Shown: positions 59,286 through 64,000 of the stretch, one piece after another | Position numbering within the stretch: the first letter of the stretch is position 1 | Layout: each line of letters begins with the position of its first letter | Assembly (NCBI RefSeq): GCF_005937985.2 | Contig: NZ_CP042172.1 | Coordinates: 3,410,001 to 3,474,000, forward strand | Source of the DNA: Arthrobacter sp. KBS0702 | Lineage (GTDB): Bacteria; Actinomycetota; Actinomycetes; Actinomycetales; Micrococcaceae | Direction of reading: 5' to 3' | Length of the DNA stretch: 64,000 nucleotides | Translations under genes and position numbers: made by a program | Notes under the pieces: generated by a model | The model's database searches: none | Told to the model about the DNA's origin: nothing | What the model saw: the letters and a program-made list of their open reading frames with translations, nothing else

Positions 59286-62200
59286 TCAGCGGAGGATGAT
59301 GTCCACCGGGTTCGCCTCGGACCGCCAGCTCCCCCCGGAGCCGGGGCCCGGGGCGATCACCGGGGCCGTGAGGACACCGGAGCGGTTGGTCCGCTTGTCC
59401 CGCAGGATCTCCGTGACCGAGCCGAGGTGCCTCGACAGGTCGATCACATTCTCCGGCGCGGCCAGGAGCAGCTGGAAGCCGAATTCGTGCAGCGCCTTGA
59501 TGCCGGCGCCGGCGAATTCCTCAGAGGCGAGAACGAAGGCCTCGTCCATCATCACGGTGCCATAGGTGGTGAAGCCCTGCTCGGCGATGCCCAGCTGGTA
59601 GCTCAGCGCCGCCGCCATGATGAACGCGGTGAAGCGTTGCCGCTCGCCGCCGGACATCGAGCCGGTGTCCGCGTGCATAAACACCTCGGTCCGTTTGCGG
59701 CCGCCCTTGCCCGCCTTGGAATCGGGCCCCTGCACCTCGCGGTGCTCCTTGCACTGGATGAACAGGTGGCCGCGGACGTCCAGCACCTCGGCGCGCCAGC
59801 GCCGGTCCTCGGGGGTCTGCGAACCGAGGCGCTTCACCAGCGTCTCGAGCGACTTGTAGCGGCTGGTGAGCTCGGCGTCGTCGTCCGTGTCCGAGCCGAC
59901 GGCGGGGACCGCGGCCTTGCCCGGCCGGGTGTGCCGGACCTTGAGCGCGTTCTGGATGGCGTCCTTGAACTGCTTGGCGGTGGCGGGCAGCGTCTGCTTG
60001 ATGTCGAGTTCCAGGAAGCTTCCTTCGTGGAAGTTCACCTCGGAGAGAATCCCGTTCAACGGAAGGATGCGGCTCGTGATGGAGCGGCGTTCCTCATCCA
60101 GCAGGTGCAGCAGCGTACTGAATGACTCGTGCGTACGCTGGTTGAAGAACTGCCGGAACTCGGCCTCCTGCGCGGGCAGGCCATCGCTGACAATCGCGTG
60201 GTAGCGCGTTTCGAACTCGCCCGCGGCGCCGATCGAGGTGCCGTGGTCGGCGGAGATTGCCGTGCCCCACTCGCGGACGAAACCCTCGAAGATGCGGGTG
60301 AGCCGCTCCGAGGTGGCCTGGCCCCGCGACTCCGCCGCGTGCAGCTCGGCAAGCAGCCGGGTCCGGACCTGGTTGGCGAGGTTGTCGAGTTCGTGCATTT
60401 CCAGCACCTCGCCGAAGTCCGCGAAGTAGGGCTCCAGCGCGACGGCGGTGGCCTCCGACGGCGGCGACTGTTCCAGTCGCCCCCGCGCGGCGTCGAGCAG
60501 CGAATCCGCCGTGGTCAGCTGTGAGTCGAGGGCCTTGTACTCGCTTTGGAGCACGGCGGCTGCTTCGGTGCTGGACTGGTGTTTGTGCCGGGCGGCCTCG
60601 ATGTTGGCGCGCAGCGGCTCAAGGTCGGCCTGCGCGGCGAGGGCATCCTTCAGCCGCTGCTCGATCCGGGCGAGTTCGTCCGCGGCCACCGCGGCCGAGA
60701 CCTGTTCCCAGGGCCGGTGGTCGTCGGCCACCCGGCGCAGGGCTTCGAGCTGGCGGGTCATGCCCTGGTGGGATTCTTCCCGGCTTTGGGCCAGTTCGGC
60801 GGCCTTGGCGAGCTCCTGTTGCAGGTCCTCGACCTGCGCGGCGACCAGTTCGAGCTTCGCGGCGTTGTCGAAGCCGAGGACGTAGTCCTGCCGGGAGGTG
60901 AACCGGTCGTCCTTCTCCACCGTGTGGCGGTTGCGCTTGACCACTCCGCCCAGGCTCAGGCCCTTGTCCAGCCGTGCCAGCTCGTCCGGGTCCTCCACGC
61001 AGGGGTAGGCGAAGTCGAGGGCGATCCGCTCGCGGATCCACTCGCCCGCCTCCGCGGCCGGACCGGCGGTGAGGATATCCAGCTTGCTCAGCAGCTCGCC
61101 GTCGGCCGCGTCCTCCACGGCCAGGGCACCGCCGGCAAGCGGCTTCGAGACGTCCACGGCGCGGAGCGCACCGCGGACCGCGTGGTCGTTCAGGTAACGG
61201 GTGACGGCCGCGAAGTGCTCGCCGGGGACCAGCAGCGTGGTGGCGAGGCTGCGAAGCGCACGCTCGGCGGCCGGCCGCCACTGTTCCTGCCCCTCGGCGA
61301 GGTCGATCAGCTCGCCGCCGAACGGCATCTGCTCTTCCGGGACGCCGGTGGCCGCCGCGATGGCACTGCGGTTCTCGATGCTCGACGGCGGCAGCAGCGA
61401 CTTGCGCGTCTTGAGCGAGACGAGTTCCTGCTGGGCCGCGGCGAGCTCGCGCTTCCTGGTCGCGTGGCCGTCGAAAGCCTCGAAGCGCAGTTCCTTGAGC
61501 GCCTCCGAGTCGTCCTTGAGTTCAGCCGAGCGTGCGGCCGCGTGCTCGTGCGCCTGCTCCCAGCCGGCAGCGGTCCACTCAAGCTCCAGCCCGGCGTCGG
61601 TCAGGGCCTTCCGTGCGGATTCTTCGACCTGCTGGCGGAGCTTGAGGCCCACCCGGGCATTTTCCAGCGACTGCTCGATCGCGGAGATCGCATTGCCGCC
61701 CTGGTTGTTGTAGTCCGCCTCGAGCTCGCGCAGTTCCTTGGCCAGCCCGTCGCGGACGCCGCGTTCGGCGCCGAGTTCTTTGGCTTTCGCCTGGGCCAGC
61801 GCCTTGAAGCGCTCCAGGGTCTTCTCGTGGACCGTGATGGCCAGTTGCTGTTTGTAGGCTTCGAATTCCTCGCCGGAGAGGTCACGGAGCCGGTTCGCGT
61901 CGAGCAGGGACTGGGCGTATTCCTTGTTCAGTCCGGGGACGGGTGCCAGCTGGTCGCGTTGCTGCCGGACGTCCTCGAGCCGCTGCCGGATGGACATCAG
62001 GTTGCTGAACTCCTCGACGACGTCGTCCGCGGCGGCGAGCGTAGCTGGCGCGTCCAGGACCTGGTCACGGAAGAAGGTGTTGACGCTGCCGCCCAGGCCC
62101 TTGCCGGCCTGGATGACGCGCAGCAGTGGCAGTGCCTGGTCCGAGTTGATGCCGAGCAGACGCCGAAAGCGTTCCGCGAAGGCCTTGTGGACGTCGAAGA

Positions 62201-62759
62201 TCTGGGCATCCGGGAAGATCGCATCCAGCGCCGACTTGGTAAACCGCTTCTCCGCGATACCTTCGACCGCGGCCAGGTCCAGCGGCTTGTTGTCGATCAG
62301 GTAGTACCGGCCGACGCTCGATTCGGTGCCGTTCTTGGGCAGGTCGAAGAGCGCGGAGATGGTCACGCGGGTGCCCACAGCGTTGTCGAAGGTCAGTGCG
62401 ACGGCGGACCAGGTGGCGCCGGGGCGCTGGAAGGCACTCGCCGAGCCCTCGCCGACGGCCTTGTCCCCCACCTTGCCGCGCATGTACGTGAAGGTGGTCC
62501 GCTTGTCCTCGACGGCCCCGCCGGCGCGCTGGGCCGCGGCCTCGTTCGAACGCGGCCGGGCATCGAAGACCCGGAGCATCGCGTCGAACAGCGTGGACTT
62601 TCCGACGCCCGAATTGCCGGTCAGCAGGGTGCCGTTGCGGTCCACGTGCATCGTGTGGGCGCCGTGGAACGTGCCCCAGTTGACGACCTGGACGAGGGCG
62701 AGGCGCATCTGGCCGGGGTTCGTGAGCTCGCCCAGCGGGAGCATGGTTGCGATGCTCAT
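59286..62759 (-). CDS. jetC: JetC/MksB-type SMC-like ATPase (Wadjet-related condensin)
   Basis: An 1157-residue SMC-like protein. Walker [10 protein letters not shown] lies at 48-56; long heptad-rich coiled coils occupy about 290-460 and 650-800 around a hinge-like centre; the ABC signature SGGERQ is near 1034 and Walker [11 protein letters not shown] near 1069. This is the MukB/MksB/JetC layout. With JetA and JetB homologues it forms a condensin that extrudes DNA loops; in Wadjet this lets JetD cut plasmid DNA. The start overlaps jetB by 4 bp (ATGA). No jetD follows. Confidence 0.88.
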   Translation of the reverse strand: MSIATMLPLGELTNPGQMRLALVQVVNWGTFHGAHTMHVDRNGTLLTGNSGVGKSTLFDAMLRVFDARPRSNEAAAQRAGGAVEDKRTTFTYMRGKVGDKAVGEGSASAFQRPGATWSAVALTFDNAVGTRVTISALFDLPKNGTESSVGRYYLIDNKPLDLAAVEGIAEKRFTKSALDAIFPDAQIFDVHKAFAERFRRLLGINSDQALPLLRVIQAGKGLGGSVNTFFRDQVLDAPATLAAADDVVEEFSNLMSIRQRLEDVRQQRDQLAPVPGLNKEYAQSLLDANRLRDLSGEEFEAYKQQLAITVHEKTLERFKALAQAKAKELGAERGVRDGLAKELRELEADYNNQGGNAISAIEQSLENARVGLKLRQQVEESARKALTDAGLELEWTAAGWEQAHEHAAARSAELKDDSEALKELRFEAFDGHATRKRELAAAQQELVSLKTRKSLLPPSSIENRSAIAAATGVPEEQMPFGGELIDLAEGQEQWRPAAERALRSLATTLLVPGEHFAAVTRYLNDHAVRGALRAVDVSKPLAGGALAVEDAADGELLSKLDILTAGPAAEAGEWIRERIALDFAYPCVEDPDELARLDKGLSLGGVVKRNRHTVEKDDRFTSRQDYVLGFDNAAKLELVAAQVEDLQQELAKAAELAQSREESHQGMTRQLEALRRVADDHRPWEQVSAAVAADELARIEQRLKDALAAQADLEPLRANIEAARHKHQSSTEAAAVLQSEYKALDSQLTTADSLLDAARGRLEQSPPSEATAVALEPYFADFGEVLEMHELDNLANQVRTRLLAELHAAESRGQATSERLTRIFEGFVREWGTAISADHGTSIGAAGEFETRYHAIVSDGLPAQEAEFRQFFNQRTHESFSTLLHLLDEERRSITSRILPLNGILSEVNFHEGSFLELDIKQTLPATAKQFKDAIQNALKVRHTRPGKAAVPAVGSDTDDDAELTSRYKSLETLVKRLGSQTPEDRRWRAEVLDVRGHLFIQCKEHREVQGPDSKAGKGGRKRTEVFMHADTGSMSGGERQRFTAFIMAAALSYQLGIAEQGFTTYGTVMMDEAFVLASEEFAGAGIKALHEFGFQLLLAAPENVIDLSRHLGSVTEILRDKRTNRSGVLTAPVIAPGPGSGGSWRSEANPVDIILR

Positions 62760-63625
62760 TCGGCGTCCTCCGCTTCGTTGTTGGCGCCTTGCGCGGCCCC
62801 ACCGGCGTCGCCGCTGCTGTCCGTCACGGAACCGTCGTCGTCCGAGTCGTCATCAGAGCTCGCGACCCCGTCGCTGTCGAGGTCCAGGAGGGGTTCGGTG
62901 CCGGCGGGGTCGGTGCTGGCTGCGATGAGGGCCTCGATCTGGGCCGGGATGTCGCCGATGTTTTCGAAGGGGAGGGCCAGCGGGAGGGCGTTGGAGATGG
63001 TGTAGACCTCGTCGAGGCTGGTGGTGAGGAGGAGCTGGCGGGCCAGGAGCTTGGTGATGGCGCGGTTGACGACGTCGGAATCGCGCAGGGCGTCCTGCTG
63101 GCCGGCGGGCTGGTAGTGGGCCACGAGGTCGGCGATTTCCTCGCGCGTGATCGTGGGGTCGGTCTGGGCGGTGACGTGGCGGTCCAGAAGCAGGCGCAGG
63201 CGCAGCAGCACGATGGTTTCGACGCGGCTCAGGGCCCGTTGCTGGCGCAGGATGCTGGAGCGGGTGCTGCCGCCGATCGCCTCGGGATCCACCGGGCGCA
63301 GCACGGCCACCTTTCGTTCGTGGTCCAGCTGCAGGCTCAGGAAGAGCTCGGAGAGGCGGCTGCGCAGGATCAGCTGGTTATCCAGCAGGGTGGTCCACAA
63401 CTTCTCGTCGCGTCCGCCGTCAATGTACGGGCCCTTGAGGAGCTTCACCAGGGCCTGCCGGACTTTCATCGGGAGCACGCCTGTGTCGCCCGGGAAGAGG
63501 GCGGCGCCGTCGACGAAGGTGTCGCGCGGGGTAACGGTGAACGGGTCGCTGCGGACGTGGTCGCCCTGGTTGTCCGGCGCTGCCGGCGCGGAGGGCACGT
63601 CCGCCGTCGTGGTCTCTTCGGTCAT
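62756..63625 (-). CDS. jetB: JetB/MksE-type condensin subunit (DUF4194)
   Basis: A 289-residue DUF4194 protein. The core ([21 protein letters not shown] to the winged-helix segment [26 protein letters not shown]) matches the kite-type subunit. The last about 50 residues are an Asp/Ser/Glu-rich acidic tail ([14 protein letters not shown]). I chose ATG 63625, two bases after the jetA stop and six after an AAGGA site; TTG 63631 is a weaker alternative. Confidence 0.85.
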   Translation of the reverse strand: MTEETTTADVPSAPAAPDNQGDHVRSDPFTVTPRDTFVDGAALFPGDTGVLPMKVRQALVKLLKGPYIDGGRDEKLWTTLLDNQLILRSRLSELFLSLQLDHERKVAVLRPVDPEAIGGSTRSSILRQQRALSRVETIVLLRLRLLLDRHVTAQTDPTITREEIADLVAHYQPAGQQDALRDSDVVNRAITKLLARQLLLTTSLDEVYTISNALPLALPFENIGDIPAQIEALIAASTDPAGTEPLLDLDSDGVASSDDDSDDDGSVTDSSGDAGGAAQGANNEAEDAE

Positions 63626-63627
63626 CT

Positions 63628-64000
63628 TCAATCCTTCTTGAGCGTGACGACGGGCAGGTACGCGGTGCGCGTGGAGCCGTCGATCTGTTCGAAGTCCAGC
63701 GGCGCCCAGGCCTCGCGGTCGAAACCGGCGCCCTGGTGCAGCGCGTGCGAAAGCAGCGCGCGGATGGAGTTGATGTGGCGTTCCGTATCCGGGAGCTGTT
63801 CCCAGGCCTCGGCGAGGGTGGACGCCCCGGCGACGGCGGCGCGGATGGCTTCGGGGCTGGCCTTGCCGGTCCTCGGCGAGCGCACCCGGTCCGAGTCGCT
63901 GAACGCGATCGGGTCCGCCAGCTTCGGCGGCGCGGCGAACTCGTCGGGGTCGAAGAGCTTGACCATCGCCAGGGACTCGAAGCCGGCATTAAAGAGCACC
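63628..64000 (-). CDS. jetA: JetA/MksF-type condensin subunit (DUF3375), partial
   Basis: The visible 123 C-terminal residues, cut by the right edge, match the DUF3375 C-terminus ([39 protein letters not shown]). Family members are about 480-500 residues and act as the kleisin of JetABC/MksBEF. Order jetA-jetB-jetC with overlapping or touching ends indicates one operon whose promoter lies outside the window. Confidence 0.82.
   Translation of the reverse strand, partial: VLFNAGFESLAMVKLFDPDEFAAPPKLADPIAFSDSDRVRSPRTGKASPEAIRAAVAGASTLAEAWEQLPDTERHINSIRALLSHALHQGAGFDREAWAPLDFEQIDGSTRTAYLPVVTLKKD

Noticed and set aside
60546..63005. An 819-codon plus-strand open frame
   Set aside because: Antisense to jetC and jetB, with no recognisable domain; the opposite strand carries clear Walker and ABC motifs.

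Overview
The window comes from a high-GC Gram-positive chromosome. The protein repertoire (PaaX regulator, actinobacterial CtpE-like P-type ATPase, zinc-independent L28/L33/S14 operon, JetABC/Mks condensin), rRNA spacers without tRNA genes and several apparently leaderless genes point to Micrococcaceae, most likely an Arthrobacter or Pseudarthrobacter relative. This placement rests on protein and rRNA recognition by eye, not on a search.

Layout. 1-6.3 kb: a minus-strand catabolic operon for an aromatic acid handled as its CoA thioester (FAD hydroxylase cut by the left edge, CoA ligase, thioesterase, cupin, FAH-type hydrolase), with a divergent RidA gene and a PaaX-type regulator. 6.4-8.6 kb: a decaying phosphotransferase running into tRNA-Gly(CCC), a small basic protein, and an alanine dehydrogenase/N5-carboxyethylornithine synthase-like enzyme. 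8.7-12.7 kb: an MFS exporter and a LysR regulator separated by a lower-GC cassette of two genes (SDR plus an unknown membrane-anchored protein). 13.4-19.7 kb: a proline module (PutA, amino-acid permease, LysR regulator) whose two target promoters share four sequence blocks at identical spacing. 19.8-34.9 kb: mixed housekeeping and accessory genes (panD, AEC transporter, secreted HNH nuclease, beta-helix protein, LLM flavoprotein, aldo/keto reductase, DJ-1/PfpI protein, HerA-like ATPase, AbiEi/DUF559 protein, thioredoxin-NHL protein coupled to a CopD-CtaG fusion).

35-50 kb: the HU gene, then two nearly identical rRNA operons in tandem on the minus strand, with a CtpE-like P-type ATPase on the plus strand between them. 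Their promoters (TTGCTT, 17 bp, TAAGTT) can be read by comparing the two leaders. 50.5-51.2 kb: rpmB-rpmG-rpsN, all cysteine-poor and so of the zinc-sparing type. 51.6-54.5 kb: a ferric-reductase-like membrane flavocytochrome, a flavinylated FMN-binding protein and ApbE, forming an extracytoplasmic electron-transfer unit.

54.5-64 kb: a GH1 beta-glucosidase, two paralogous SGNH hydrolases around a MarR regulator and a YciI protein, an FBP (EF-G-binding) protein, and at the right edge jetC-jetB-jetA of a Wadjet/MksBEF-type condensin with no jetD next to jetC. I saw no CRISPR array, insertion sequence or prophage.
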